Assembly: GCA_038501195.1 (NCBI GenBank)
Contig: JBBPUQ010000011.1
Span: 1,302,001-1,366,000 of the forward strand
Source: Nemania diffusa
Taxonomy: Eukaryota > Ascomycota > Sordariomycetes > Xylariales > Xylariaceae
DNA length: 64,000 nucleotides
Direction of reading: 5' to 3'
Each line of letters opens with the position of its first letter. Position 1 is the first letter of the stretch. The position numbers and the translations under genes are program-made. A model generated the notes under the pieces. It made no database searches. It saw only the letters and a program-made list of their open reading frames with translations, and had not been told where the DNA came from. Below, piece by piece: positions 1 to 13,184 of the stretch.

Positions 1-111
1 CTGATAGATCTTGCCCGTAAACGTCAGAAAAATTAAGCGCAATAGCCAGACAAATACTTTTGATGGTTACTCATAAAACAACATTGTTTCCACGTGTATC
101 ATAGATTAAGC

Positions 112-2621
112 TCATTCCCACTCTTGTCCGTCTAGACTTTGCGGCCTAGCTGCGTGCGCGGCATCTAATTCAATGACCTCGACTTCATCATGCTCCACGG
201 ATACGCTGTTAACCAGGTGCCCCTCGTCCTCAGCGTCGGAAGCAGACTTGGCATCTAGGTTCTCCGCGTCGCCATCATACACGCTAAAGCGGCTATCAAA
301 CGGCCGGCGCCTCTCGAGACTGAACAGCTCGACGGGTGGGGCGCGGGGCGTCGCCCTCGGCCTCTCGTCGTCGTCGTCGACGAGGACGACCATCCACACG
401 CCGACGGCGCCGTTGACCCCGAGCAGCGGCGTCGTGTGGATCCAGCGGCCCCGGCCCCGCGTGTGGTCCGGCGTGAGGCCCGAGGGCGCGCTTGGCCGCG
501 CGAGCCAGCGCACCTTGGCCGTGATGCCGTCACCGTCCTTGAACGCCTGCACGACAGCGTCGCGGACGCTGCGCGCGCCCCCGATGCGCGCCATGATGGG
601 CGACTGCAGGATCCCCGGGACGCGCAGCGAGGGGCTCGCGAAGAGGATGCGTAGGCTCGGGAAGGGGCGCACGAGCAGGTAGTGGTCGAGGATGCTGCGG
701 AGGCGGCTCGTGAGGGAGGAGGTGGAGAGGGGGGTCAGGGCGGAGGAGGACGAGATGGAGGTGTCCAGGGGCGCCCCTTCGTCTTTGATGAGGGAGGGGA
801 GCTTGTTGTTGTTGGTGCTGGAGCTCGAGTCGGCGCTGTTGGGCTTCTCGCCGTGTGTGTCGCCGGATGCCTGGACGATCTTCAGTTCGCTAAGGGTGAA
901 CATCTCGGCGAGGTCGCTGAGGATGTCTCTGCTCGCGCGTGGTTCTTTGGTACTTTGACGCCCATCATTATTAGTAGGTGCCTCGGACTCGCGTTCCTTT
1001 TGCGCTACGAGCTCCCCTAAAGACGCGAGCCCGGCGCATTCTTTAAGGAGCCCCGAGACATCTACCTGGGCACCTAGATGGTAACGGATGTTGCCGCGGT
1101 TGTCGTAGAGGGGCGCGATCATCAAGAGGTTCATGAAAACGGACCCATCTCGCCTGTAATTTAGCAGAGGTTCACAGTGCTCCTTGCCAACAACAAGCAT
1201 TTCTCTCAGCCGGTGGACACTATGCTGGTTGGTTTTAGGGCCTTGGAGGAAGCGACAGTTACGGCCTAAAGCAAATCTTCTCCCATATTGAGTAGCCCTA
1301 TGAAACTCTGTAGCAATATATGTTAGCGAGTTAATGTTATATGAACAATGGCAACAGTACCTTCACTAGCGAATACGATCGGGTTGTCGTCCCTGGAGGG
1401 GTCTGTTAGGCAGAAAATCTGAGCTAATCCCTCGGAGAGGTCGCGTAAATTAGGTGGCAAAGTATTTGTGATCCGCTGTTTGATGGTTATATTCACGATC
1501 CGAGTCCATACATGAGTGACATACGCTGGCAATTCCTCCTGTGCCAGTACTCCAAAAGTCTCATCAGCTCTACCGATTAGCGACTTACTGACGGTCTCGG
1601 TAAGAGGCAGTTCACTCGACGGGGTCCTGTTAATACTGGCAAGTTCTCTTATAATAGCATCGGCATAGCCGATCGCTTTCAACGCTTTCACCAAATTCAG
1701 ATAGTAGTTCAAGAGCGGCACTGATCCTGGCTTTAGGGTATAGAGAAAGTCGGTAAACTTCTGCATGTGCTTCGGGTCATTGAAGATGACTCTGAGATGC
1801 TCAACAGATAAGAGAAGTTCTGATTTCACTTCTACGGAGTACTGGGGCGCGGGTGCTTCTGGTGGAGCAACCAGATCAAAGGATGCTGGGTCGATATCTT
1901 CCGGAACTAGTGGTTTGAGTCCATCATGGTCCGCTAGATTCATGCTCTGGAGGGCCGGTAAATTGCTACCAGGGGTCGTTGCAATGGAAGCCGTGGAGCC
2001 AGCCGGCGACTGTGTTGATCGAGTTGGGTGGCTTTTAGGTGACGACGATGTAGCTTCGTCGTGGGTGCTGACGAAACCTGCCTGGCAGGCCACCCAATGA
2101 GCTGCCGCCGCGGCCGAAGCATCTGTATGGTTTCGTGAAACACTAGGTCTGACCGTATCAGGATATATCTGTTAAGCTAGCATGTTTATTTTTGTTGCGC
2201 CGCATACCTCTTCTGTGCGATGTCCCCAATCAAATGAGAATTTAAAAGGCCAGTCGACTTCGTCAAAGCATGGTCTGTGTGGGCAAGTAAAGATAATAGG
2301 ATCTCGGGGTTTCCTCCGCTATTTTCTTCTGAAGAGAGTTGGACAGGGCTGCTCGAGAGATCAAGCCTGTCTGCTCTGCTTTGAGCATCAGAATGCCGCC
2401 TTTGTCGAGGCTGAAGTAGGCTTGAAATCTGTGCTGCATTTCCTATACCGTTCTTGTCAGCCACTGTCCCTTGTTAGTAATGCTATCATGCTTCCTTTAT
2501 TTCGTGGCTAGTGCTTTGGTGGTCAAGATGACTTACTATTTTGTCCTCTGCATCGACTCCCTGAGATAAGTTTCCGTTTCAGTATTGGTTTACTATGACA
2601 GGAGCTTGGTCTGACTTTCAT
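112..2621 (-). CDS. RGS-LOV-PAS photoreceptor/regulator of G-protein signalling
   Basis: Predicted exons 2621-2537, 2463-2208, 2148-1361 and 1307-112 (774 aa, in frame). An RGS domain (about aa 225-340) precedes a LOV domain (about aa 349-460). The LOV domain carries the flavin-binding signature GRNCRFLQ, with the photoactive cysteine near residue 394; this motif appears only when the 53-bp intron 1308-1360 is removed. A second PAS-like region lies near aa 583-687, followed by an acidic tail. In this fungal family, blue light forming a cysteinyl-flavin adduct is thought to control the RGS module, which speeds GTP hydrolysis by G-alpha subunits. The stretch between LOV and the second PAS is Ser/Asn-rich and probably disordered. 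The first intron has a donor GTAAGT and a perfect TACTAAC branch site. The start at 2621 is the least certain part; an additional upstream exon is possible. Confidence 0.85.
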
Positions 2622-5600
2622 CTGAGCGCAGCTTGAGGGGGGCTAAGAACAGCGCAAGAATAACGTGGAATCAAGTTCGCCCCATCTTATTCCAAAGCTG
2701 TCAGAGAAGACAGCTGTCTATGTGTGCAGCGACATATAGTTTTAGAATAAGCTATACACTTAATAGATTGATGAACATATGCTTTTTGAGTGTATATTCA
2801 AAACTGGGCATGTCAAAAACTATCGCCCAGTTCAACGGCTGCCGCATCTTCTGCAAGAGGTCCCGAAGGACATGCTTTCGTCTACGCCAATGATTTCTGG
2901 GAAGGTTTGTCTTCCAACATTAGGCTTTATCGTGAAAACGAATTCTTTGATAGAGAAGCCGATCACTGAGTGTGTGAGTGAACTGGGAGAGCACTCAGTA
3001 AGTCACATGTAAGAGGGGTTCAGTGACAAGTCTGTGGTAGAGCAAGACTAGACGAGTAGACAGACGCGCAAGTCAACATTGGTTAGAGGTGGAAGATTGC
3101 GTAAGTGGCAATACTGGGGTGATAACAAGGTTTTACGACAATACGAGAACGCTTGCGGCGTGCGAAGAGAAGCCCTCAGGATCTAGCATACTGACCTTCT
3201 TTTGTGGACAATTGTGACCATCACACTGTCTGATTCGGACCGAGTGTCAAAAGACGTGCCAGACCTGACCAAGCTTTTCTTGCAAGTGAGTATAGAGTAT
3301 CGCAAATGAGATGACACCTGCATGCGTGCTTTTTTTCTCACTGCCCTGATTCCAAACCCTATTCGGGCATATGTATACTGTCGCTGAGATGGGAAAATGA
3401 TAGTCTTCGTATGACTTGAGTTTCGCCTAAAGGCTTCAAACCTAAGGATTGATGACTCGCGACAAGTACAACCCTTCGCCAAAGGGGTCATGGAAATTAT
3501 CCATATGCAATGTCAAATGAACGTAGAGTCAATTTGATGGCGCAGATCCCTCCGAAGATTAGGGTCAATCAACTCTGCATATAAGTCTAATCAACCGCGA
3601 ATAGGCTCTCAGGGTACAGCCTTCTGGTAACTGAGAGTCTAGCGGAGAAACGTCGAGGAAAGCATTAAATTACCTCGCATGCCTACTACATATTTGTTAA
3701 CTCTATAAATATACATAGATGGAATTGGAGTTGGGGGTTAAAGTTGGAGCTTGAGCGTTGAGCGTTGAACGGTGGAGAGTAAGAATGCTACGCTGTATTC
3801 TGTAATTCTGCACCGAATGAGCAGTACCGTACCCAAGTTGCCTGCGTACGTGGCTTCGTGGCTCTCTTCGACAGCACCCATCTGGCATCACGTAGTGTAT
3901 GATACAGGTACAGAGTATGACACGCAGTAGTAAGGCGCGCCTCCTGTCTGTGAGTGTCACCAGACCAGACATGGAGAGACATGGAGATTGGACACGGGAT
4001 GCGCAGCACTGTCTAATATTTACTGTACCCATGTTGTACAATGTGGATTAGTGGGAGTATTGTGTGCTCGTCGGGTTTCGCCAAGCTTCTTTGACGCGCG
4101 CTGAAGCGTCCCTGTCCTATCGTGTCGAGATCTGGTGGGCGACCCAAACGCCGACCGCCCTTTCCAGGGTCCGACAGCCAGTCGGGGATTTCTCTGGCGC
4201 GTCTCCCTCAATTCGGTTAGGCAAAATAAACAAGCCGAAAGCACGCGCAGTTACGCTACTCTGCGGTTGTACACTATCTACCCAATACCACGGCAGACAG
4301 ACGGGCAGAGACGGGGGAGCACAGCGATGGAGGGGGAACCGGGTCAGACTTGTCTCTGATTCCGTCGCGTTCTCGAGAGCCCCATTAATTAACAGGACAC
4401 AGTGTCGCGTAGTAGATTACGGCACTGTATATAGCTGCGCTATACCTTGCCCACTTGCCCCCTTACCTACAGAATACAGCGCACCTCGGAGTGGTTTGAT
4501 TCTGGTTGGAGAGCCCTAGCACATACCTACGCCAGTAGCACGGTGGTGAATGGTACTATACCTACCTATTGCCTACAGGAGGTGGATGCGCGAAGAGGGC
4601 CGATTTTATGGCCCGCGCAATCCCCTACTATGTAAACACGCAGAGCCCCCGCAGCCAATAGGCTGTCAGAGGCCATGTGTTTTTGTTTTGTTATGGTTGT
4701 TGTTCTGGCCAGGTCAGACACAACCAGTGCCTGTTTCGGCGATTGAGGCCAGCCATCACAATAACAACAACATGACATGGATATTATCGTGAGTTGACAT
4801 CCATTCTTGAAGCACCATGTTTACCCACGAGACCCAGCCACCCGGGAGTATGTATCGTCACGTATACCAGTAGAGAGTGAATATCTACTTACCTAGCGGG
4901 GCATGGATAGAACACGTTGAACGACGCAGAGACACATAGTTGTAGCACGCATTATTTTGAATCCTAAAAGGACCGAGTCGTTGATGGGAATAATAACAAT
5001 GATCATTGTGACAGCAGCATCAACAAGAAATAGGTAGGGTTGGGGGCATTGGGTAGCTATTCAGGGAACGAATTACCTAAACGCTCATCATCAACGCGGT
5101 AGGAGAGGGGAAGTGTAAAGGTACATACGCATAGCTAAGAGTTGGGCTGCTTTATGTATCCCAGGTTGTTTAGTAATGTATATAGCAGATATAACAAGGC
5201 GTAGACTTGGGGGTTTAAATGGTAGTATTCTGATAGCGGGGCTGCTTGCCAATCCACCTGAGCACTTCTTTGGGCACAACCAACGACCCAAGTTAGCTCC
5301 TACTGTAATTATTAGAGGCTAGCGGCGCGCGTCAGAGACCCTGCCCTCCCTGTCGCCTCCCTGTTCTGTCCTGATGCGTCCCCCCCAAAGGCCCACTATG
5401 GTTGCTTGTCCTCCCAATCCCAATCTCCCAAGCTCAACCGCCCTTCCAACCTCATCTAACGTCCGCCGCCGCCGCCGCTACCATCTGCCACCATTAACCA
5501 TTAACCTCCACTACACCGTCCACCCGCCACTATCCCTTGCGTTCTACAACAACAACAACAACTACGAGAATAATAACAATACTACAGGAACAGAGGCATC

Positions 5601-6070
5601 AACAACAACGAGAGAAAACCGATCAATCATTCTATAATTCTTCTATTTTTTGCTCGGCTGCTTTCCAGAGGCTTTCCCGATACAACCTTCCTCATCAAGT
5701 TGCAGACAGCACAGTGAGCATTGAGCAATTGCACCAGCTAGCTAGCGCTTCACCCATTGTTCCTTTGACTTTACGATAGCTCGACCGCCTCGGACGAGCC
5801 CATCCTCTCTGCGCATCGTTCGGACCGCCCGCTTGACCACGGAAGAGTAGGTATGCGATAGAGGGGCCGATCTCCCTAGAGAACTCGACGGGCACGTAGC
5901 TTGACCGTTTGCGGCGTCGCATTCGCCTTCCGCTCAATTCAACACAGTCTCTCTTCGACCACTACTCCAACCACTGAGCCGCGCGTTCTACTAGCATCAC
6001 TATTATTCCGCCCATCTTTCAGCCTTCAGCACATCCGAGGATATAAGGTAGTTAACAGTCAGTCGCTGTC
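2622..6070. other. Long intergenic region between divergent genes
   Basis: 3.4 kb shared upstream region of the RGS-LOV gene and the CDH1 gene. I find no protein family or RNA gene in it. The part from about 5400 to 6070 is CT- and CAA-rich, as in long fungal 5' leaders, and probably belongs to the CDH1 promoter and 5' UTR. Open frames near 3183-3491 and 4064-4519 resemble nothing I know and overlap other frames. Confidence 0.6.
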
Positions 6071-8052
6071 ATGACGTCGGGGCCACAACCCGCACCTGCA
6101 CCGGTGTCCCTGCCGGTGTCTCTATCGGCAAAGCGACCAGCAAATGATATCAGCCCCATCCGCTCTCCCTCGAGAAGAGCTACTCCACCGCCCCCGGATC
6201 GCGTACTATTACAGTCGCGGTCGAACGTGGATAGTTCGAGAGGCTTTCGTCGCAGCTCTCGTTTCAATGGGAGGACGAGTACTGGTGGTGTCGATCCCGA
6301 GACCCTCTCTCGAGCCCTTTCAAGAGAGATCTCTGCCGACAGAAGGGACAGCGCGCCGGCCGCCAGCCCCATCGGCAAGCGACGGAGGCTTGATGGTGAC
6401 AGGTTAGTACATAAGTTCTACTCCATAGCCCTTGCGTTCTTTCTTCTCTAAGAGCACATCTCCATTCCCTCGCGCTAGACTGGCTTTCCTAACGTACGTA
6501 GGTTTATTCCCTCTCGATCTGGTCGAAACCTCCATGATAGTTTCTCCCTTCTCCACGACGAAGGTTCGCCGGCTAGCCCATCCCGGAGGAATCCCCCCCC
6601 ACATGCCGAGCTTCATTTTCAGAAGAGTAAGTCACCCGTCATCCAGTATCTCATGATGAGTGCTAACCAATGCTAGCTGAGGAAGCAAATTTTCGATATG
6701 CAAGTCTCCTGAGATCTGAATTGTTTGAAGGCACAATACCTCAGGCTACACTTCCCACCTTATCACCAGAAGCTAATCTTCCTGGGTCTTCACACTCTAC
6801 CCGTGTTCATGATCCGACAAGATCACACACCCCTCCAAGCAATTCCCTCGCAGCTCCTGCTTCCGCGTTTACCCCATCCACCCCTCATCCCCAAAAGAAC
6901 CTTTTTAGATATATGTCCCCGCGCCACCTTCACGAAGCTGGCCATCCCACTCCCTCTAGAACTCCCCAGAGCAGGCACGGGCCCAGCCTTGATCCCAGGT
7001 CAGAATTGTACAGCTTATCCCCCGTTCGATATAATAGCCAACAGCTGCTCTTGAACTCTGAGAGGCCCCCTCGGGCTGTAAGCAAGGTCCCGTTCAAAGT
7101 ACTCGATGCTCCTGAGCTAGCGGACGACTTCTACTTGAACTTAGTGGATTGGGGCAGTGCTAATATCTTGGGCGTTGGCCTGGGTTCGAGTGTTTACATG
7201 TGGAATGCGCATTCGAGTCGAGTGACTAAGCTTTGCACCCTCGAGGACGATACTGTTACAAGCGTATCGTGGATACAAAAGGGTACGCATATTGCCATCG
7301 GTACTGGAAAGGGAATGGTACAAATATGGGACGCCGACAAGTCGCGGCGGCTGAGGACAATGACTGGCCACACCGCTCGAGTGGGGTCACTGGCATGGAA
7401 CACCCACATCCTCACATCTGGATCGCGAGATCGGCACATATACCACCGCGACGTCAGAGCTCCAGACCAATATATTCGAAAGTTGGCAGGTCACAAACAG
7501 GAGGTTTGTGGTCTGAAGTGGAACAGCGAAGATGGACAACTCGCCAGTGGGGGTAATGACAACAAGCTGATGGTCTGGGATAAGCTTTCAGAAACGCCGC
7601 TCTGGAAATTTTCGGACCACAATGCCGCAGTCAAGGCTCTCGCTTGGTCACCTCATCAACGGGGCTTGCTTGCTTCAGGCGGCGGAACAGCTGACAGAAG
7701 AATCATTTTCCACGACACTTTGAAAGGTACTGTTGTCAACGACATTGACACTGGGAGTCAGGTGTGCAACCTCTCGTGGTCTAAGAATTCGAATGAGATT
7801 GTGTCGACACATGGGTACAGCCAGAACCAAATCGTTGTTTGGAAATACCCGTCCATGACGCAGGTTGCCAGTCTTACCGGGCACACTTATCGAGTGTTAT
7901 ATCTGGCGATGAGTCCTGACGGCCGGACCGTTGTGACGGGTGCTGGAGACGAAACCTTACGATTTTGGTCAGTTTTTGGTCGCCGGCATGGCCAGCGGGA
8001 AGGCAGCGATGGTGGCGTGGGACGACTAGCAGAGTGGGCTACGATTCGATGA
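6071..8052 (+). CDS. CDH1: CDH1/Fizzy-related activator of the anaphase-promoting complex
   Basis: Exons 6071-6402, 6502-6626 and 6677-8052 give 610 aa. This is a substrate-recognition activator of the APC/C ubiquitin ligase, acting in late mitosis and G1. The C-box DRFIPSR (about aa 110-116), which docks on the APC/C, is split by the first intron and appears only after splicing. Seven WD40 repeats occupy about aa 293-590 (WNAHSSRV, GHTARVGSLAW, GHKQEVCGLKW, GGNDNKLMVWD). The protein ends exactly in Ile-Arg, the IR tail that binds the TPR subunit Cdc27. The Ser/Pro-rich N-terminal half contains many SP/TP sites, as expected for CDK inhibition. The C-box, long N-terminus and IR tail favour Cdh1/Fzr over Cdc20. 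Branch site CTAAC is visible in both introns. Confidence 0.92.
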
Positions 8053-9413
8053 TCTTTGCCTTGCCTCGCGTTCGATATCTTGGCTTTACGTGTTTAAGCT
8101 CGTACGGCAATCCCCCAGCGTAGCCCATGGGCCTGTACTGGTGACGACTTTCACCCACTTCCAAAACATCTAAAGCCTTTTATGACTGGCAAAAATAATG
8201 ACATCTCAGGACGAATTACCCATTTGGTTGGTTGCATTAGGGGACGGGGATTGGCGGGGCGGCGTTTCTTTCGGAGTAAGAATTTAGATACCTTGGGGGC
8301 ATGTACAAAAGACACTAGGCATCTACTACTGTCTACTATAGATACCAGTAATGAGTCAAAGCTGTAGATTATGGCTACATCGCGAACCCCACTTGCCGGG
8401 GACGCGACTGGTAGAATAACACAACAGGAATTATCAAACAATCCAAGACACTATGGAATAGTCCATGATATATTTAATGTGAATGTAACAAATTCATTCT
8501 TGCAGAACCTAGTTTACCTATTTTTTCTTCTTTCTCATCCACTGAGCCTCTTAGAATTCAATGAAGTAGTACAAGAGTGAACCTGCCTCTAACATCCTAG
8601 GATTATATACTCCAGGTTGGATGTCTACCTAGGCTCTGTACGACGGCATATACAGAGACGGAAACGAAAGGATATAATACGGGGCAGAAGCAAACGTGGA
8701 CATGTCATATATCTGGTAAACAGAATTAATCAACAGTGGTGTGATATATAACACAAATCTACTCCTCGCGTGAGGACAAATAAGACAAGGAGCGAGCGAG
8801 AACGATCCACGTAGTAGCGCAATACGTATTGTATATATTATTGATATCTCTACAAACCTAGTCCCGGTGCAATAAACACGATAAAACCCCAACACCCGAT
8901 TCGACGGAACGCTAATGATGGATTCCGCCTCTCCCCCTTTACCTAGCCGAGGCAGAAATGTTATAATAGAGCAGCGGCTCCCTCCTATTCGCGCCTTTAC
9001 CAAGAAAAAACAAACATAAACACATGTCGACCCAATGGGGAACCCAAGCGGCGCACCTGAAGACGCCGTGCTGTACTGTGTTACGTGCGTAATAAACACA
9101 ACGAAGTGATAGAATTTGGATGGAGGACAAATAAGCAGATAGAGGAAGAAGGAAAGGGGGTATCAAAAATTACATGGAATAAACGACTCAAAAAGTAAAA
9201 CAAAGCCATTCTTTGCACCACCCATCCTAAGAGCAAAAACCATTATGACCGTCTAATACCAAGTCGGTGGGACATCACTAGATTCCATAGCTAGTAGCCA
9301 CACACCCAAGCCAGCCCGAAAGAACGACATGATAAGATTAAGCTGTCGTCTTCAGGCTTAATTCATTTGCGCAAATCTCATTAATTGCACGTAGATAGGA
9401 AGCAGATGGATTG
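8053..9413. other. Convergent intergenic region
   Basis: 1.36 kb between the converging ends of the CDH1 and GPC1-like genes. It should hold both 3' UTRs. I see no conserved coding sequence or structured RNA; a 156-codon frame at 8629-9099 (-) is unlike any known protein. Confidence 0.6.
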
Positions 9414-11195
9414 TTACGTAGATATTCCACCTGTCTTCCTTTCCCGCGCGGTATCTCTACTGCCCTCATCTGTACCCGTGCTCGTTGCTCCTCCCGCAGG
9501 TCCTGTTGTGATATCTGTTGGCTGTTCGTCGTTGAGAAGCGGGATCTCGTCTACGCTCAGGCGTCTCCCGCTAGCCGGATCTTCGACAAGGACTTTGTCG
9601 ATGCTCTGATCACCCGCAGGAGCGCGACTATCGGCAGACGGTTTGGACTCGTCGTCGAGGCCGCCGGTGGGGATCAAGACGGGAGAGTGGAGCATGAAGT
9701 CTGGGCTGGACTGCCACTTGGCGACCTCGACCTTCATCGCCTCGAGTTCTTTCTGGAATCGCTTCCCGAAAACATCGATGTAGTAGGTCGAGCCGTTGTA
9801 CACGCTCCACGTGAAGACGAGCAGGAGGAAAATGGCAGACGCCCATCGGCTGTAGAACCACAGCGAGCAGGGGAGCATGGTGAGGACAGCGTATAGGTAC
9901 TGGATCATCATGAAGGCGGGTTCTTGCAGAGTGGCGGGTAGAGAGAGCACGATTTTCCCGATCCAGACCTTGGAGTAGGAGCGCCGTAGCCAGGTGAACG
10001 AGGTCGGTCGGCCGGCGGCAATCTTCTCGCGGCGACGGACGGTGATAAACACGTAATACGAGAGCTGCCATATAGCGTAAGGAATGGTAGACCAAACGAT
10101 CATGGAGATGACGTTGCTGTAGGCCGTGGGAGAGCCTGGCGGCGAGGTCTTGACGGTCCAGAGTGCAGGAAAGCGCTGGCGCTGCTCTTCGGATGGAAGC
10201 AAATGGACGATGCAATGGAGTGTAGCGCAGGGCATGATGTGAATGAATAGGGAGGTGACCTTGTCGAAGTCATGGAACACGAGCGAGTTACGCCACATGA
10301 TGATCGCCACGGCATTGTTGCCATAAGCCAGACAGTAGGCCGAAATGAATAGGCGCTTCGAGGACGGGAATATCCAAAGACTCACGAACAACAGGAAGTT
10401 GACAAAGTAGCATAGGTCGGCTAGGAAGTAGTGGTAACCGCGGCGGTGGTAGGTGAAGTAGCGGATGGGCATGAAGTAGGCGAGCTGGGCCGTGTACCAG
10501 AGGTGAAAGTACTCGGGGTACGCGCCGATTAGGTAGCCGCTAACGAAGATGTTCATGACGCCGAAGATGAAGGAGACCTTCTCGCGGAGGGTGATGACCT
10601 TAGTGTCGTTCCATCGCCGGCCCAGCTTCTCGACGCTCTGCTTCATGCGCTTGCGGTACCTCTCGAGCTGCTCGTCGGCCGAGGGCACTCGTCGGCGCCA
10701 CTCTTCCACCATGCGCTCTCGTGCCTCCTGGCCCCTCGTCTTCAGGGCGGCCCGCGACTTTCGCACCTTTTCCGTCTGGGCTGAAATGCCTTTTTGTAAC
10801 TTCTCTAGCTGCTGAGGCAGGGCGAAATTATCGAGGAGGTCTAGGACGGTCATGCGATCCAGGGGTGGGAAGGAATCCCAGTCGTCATGGTAGGAGCTGC
10901 TACCGGAGAACGAGTGGGTTCTTGACAGCGGCCTCGATACATCGCCGGGTGTGGGCGTGTCGGCGACGGCATGTTGAAGGGGCGAAGAGGTCAGCGAGTG
11001 GGCGGTGGTGTCGTCGGGTGTAAGAGGGGCCTCGTCGTCGGTTGGAGTGCCATCCGACTTGGCGGGGGGTATTATAACAGGCCGAGTATGGGCAGCCATC
11101 TCGGCGAGGGTGCGAGTAGGGAAGCGCTGAATATCGTTTCGAAAAGCGATTCGTCGAAGGGCCTCGGCTACCCTGATGATTAGTGAGTTACCCAT
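9414..11195 (-). CDS. GPC1: Glycerophosphocholine acyltransferase (GPC1 family, DUF2838)
   Basis: Single-exon 593-aa multi-pass membrane protein. The central block beginning near aa 205 (REKVSFIFGVMNIFVSGYL, then PIRYFTYHRRGYHYF, LADLCYFVNFLL and AYGNNAVAIIMWRNSLVFH) is the signature of the GPC1/DUF2838 family. In yeast, GPC1 (YGR149W) acylates glycerophosphocholine to lysophosphatidylcholine, allowing phosphatidylcholine to be rebuilt after deacylation. Hydrophobic segments alternate with short loops over about aa 210-510. The first 200 residues are polar, with a helical Lys/Arg/Glu stretch, and the C-terminal 100 residues are disordered. An ATG at residue 32 is an alternative start. Function is assigned from family resemblance. 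Confidence 0.85.
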   Translation of the reverse strand: MGNSLIIRVAEALRRIAFRNDIQRFPTRTLAEMAAHTRPVIIPPAKSDGTPTDDEAPLTPDDTTAHSLTSSPLQHAVADTPTPGDVSRPLSRTHSFSGSSSYHDDWDSFPPLDRMTVLDLLDNFALPQQLEKLQKGISAQTEKVRKSRAALKTRGQEARERMVEEWRRRVPSADEQLERYRKRMKQSVEKLGRRWNDTKVITLREKVSFIFGVMNIFVSGYLIGAYPEYFHLWYTAQLAYFMPIRYFTYHRRGYHYFLADLCYFVNFLLFVSLWIFPSSKRLFISAYCLAYGNNAVAIIMWRNSLVFHDFDKVTSLFIHIMPCATLHCIVHLLPSEEQRQRFPALWTVKTSPPGSPTAYSNVISMIVWSTIPYAIWQLSYYVFITVRRREKIAAGRPTSFTWLRRSYSKVWIGKIVLSLPATLQEPAFMMIQYLYAVLTMLPCSLWFYSRWASAIFLLLVFTWSVYNGSTYYIDVFGKRFQKELEAMKVEVAKWQSSPDFMLHSPVLIPTGGLDDESKPSADSRAPAGDQSIDKVLVEDPASGRRLSVDEIPLLNDEQPTDITTGPAGGATSTGTDEGSRDTARERKTGGIST

Positions 11196-13184
11196 CAGAG
11201 TAAACGGCGACGGAGGAAAGACGTCAAGGAGGACAGGTAGAACAGAGCAGGATATGAGTAGCTGGGGCCATCAAGGAACAAGGACGATGGGTGGGTTGGT
11301 TACCTTTTAAGAAATTGTCTATTCGTTGGGGCTTTAAGAGGGGCTAGTTAAGGTTCTTCCGATATCGTCAAAGTATGGCAGCAGACGGGATAGAGTTGTT
11401 GCTCTAAAGGTGTAGTAAGGACGGGGACCGGTGACGAGCTTAGACGAATGTGAATTCTTTTTTTGGTAAGGGGGGTGGTCTAGGCGAGGGCGGGGAGAAG
11501 AGAATAGACAGACGAGGTAGTACAGTCTAGGTATGTACAGTCTAGGTAGGTTACATGAGGTTCGTAGATAGGTCTGTAGGTAGATGTGTATGCGTACACA
11601 TAGATTTGAGGTAGGTGTAGATAGTCAGAAGGTTAGGTGTTGTGGATAATGATGATGCTATCCGTCCCCAGATCTAGGTGGGTAGGGCTTTGGGTGCAGT
11701 CCTGTAGGTGGTCTAGGCGAGGGACGTGGGTGCATGGCGCATTGTGGTTGGACAGAAACAGACGTTAGTTGTCCAGAACAAAAACCAACGTGCTGCAAGT
11801 ATTAGCATCTTATTAGGCAGATCGGTAGTGTACAAGCACAGCACTATATTCTGTACTAGCCAAGGCTCATCCTAGGTCAACCATACAGAATTCGATATAC
11901 ACCACCCAACGTTGACCACAAGATCATGGACAGCCACAGGCAGCTTACCTTCTGACAGCTCTGGAGAGAAGTATGGTGTGTACTAGGCATTTTATATATA
12001 ATTATGTACATACTTATATATATAGTGCCCTCCTTCATTGACTTACGTAAGTAAGGGTAGGTACTTAAACTATGTACTTACGTAGTAGGCAAGGTGAAGC
12101 GATTAGGTACCTTATAGAATGAAACCCTGTAGCGTGCTGTACCTGCATCTTTGAATCTATAATGCAAAGCGTTTCGGATGTTTATACCAGTTATGGAAGA
12201 ACAATAAGCAAAAAACCTACAGTGGTGTAAATTTGAATTTAGTTGTGTGATCAAAGCAAAACCTATTTGTGGTATATATCTGCGAATGTGCCTGAGAGAG
12301 CATACTTATAAATATGACGCCATTTCGACAAGGTATACAATTTGTTAAGGTAATATCTGGGGAAGGACCCTAGACCAAGAAGCGGTCTCGTCACCGTCGG
12401 TCTAGGTGCTTGTTTTAGCCCAGTCCAAGATATAGGTAATGCACTAGTACCTAGCTCTTTTGTCGCAAACATCTTCGAGTATGTTGCTTTGAACATTTCT
12501 TATCGTTATTCTTGCTTTGTAAGATTCGGATGGAAATCTGCATTTGTAGGGTTGCATTATACTCTGTGCTTCGCATGAAATAGGTAGCATAAACACAAAA
12601 AAATAAAATAAAGAAAAGCTCATACCTACTACTCAACAGCTATTGCTGATGATGACAGCTGCAACTGGCTGGCATCAGCTGTGCAGGGTGAAATCCATAT
12701 CGATAATGGATAAAGCCTGCAGGCTGATTGTCAGTGCTCAGAACCTGGCACGCGCTCGCATCAAGGTCCCCGCGCCATAAGTCGAAGTCGCGTACCGTAC
12801 TTTTTGGGCCATCACTCCATTGTGGTTAGTCTGGCAAATATAAGACAACCATTTCGAGTCGCAATCGCTGTTGCGCATCCGCACTCGTGCAATCCGATCT
12901 ACGCGCCCCGATTCCGCCATTAATGATTAAATCCCACTTTGAGTCTGTCTGTGATGCGCCGCCCTTGAAACCAGTGCGTGCGTTGCAAGGCCAATCGGTT
13001 CTTGAGCGAACGAACTGCTTGGTTGTCGCATCACTCTAGTTGTTGCGCGTCCTTCCCGATCAACAGCAGCAGCAGCAGCAACAACACCAGCACCGCTGGC
13101 GCCGCCGCCATCACCACCCCTCCCGCTATCAAGAGAACCCCCTAGCCTCAGCAGTAGCAGCAACAGCAACAGCAATCCGGCATC
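11196..13184. other. Intergenic region rich in TAGGTAGG-type motifs
   Basis: 2 kb between the starts of the divergent GPC1-like and SMC1 genes. It contains dense AGTCTAGGTA, GTAGGTA and TACTTACGTA motifs (about 11520-12110). AT-rich sequence follows to about 12630, then the SMC1 leader, which carries CAG/CAA trinucleotide runs at about 13060-13170. No gene is supported. Confidence 0.6.

Noticed and set aside
3183..3491. 102-codon minus-strand open frame
   Set aside because: No family resemblance, no splice context, and equally long frames overlap nearby; fits chance.
4064..4519. 151-codon plus-strand frame in a GC-richer patch
   Set aside because: Composition is unlike protein, no domain, and overlapping frames of similar length exist on both strands.
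8629..9099. 156-codon minus-strand frame between CDH1 and GPC1
   Set aside because: Lies in the expected 3' UTR zone and has no recognisable similarity.
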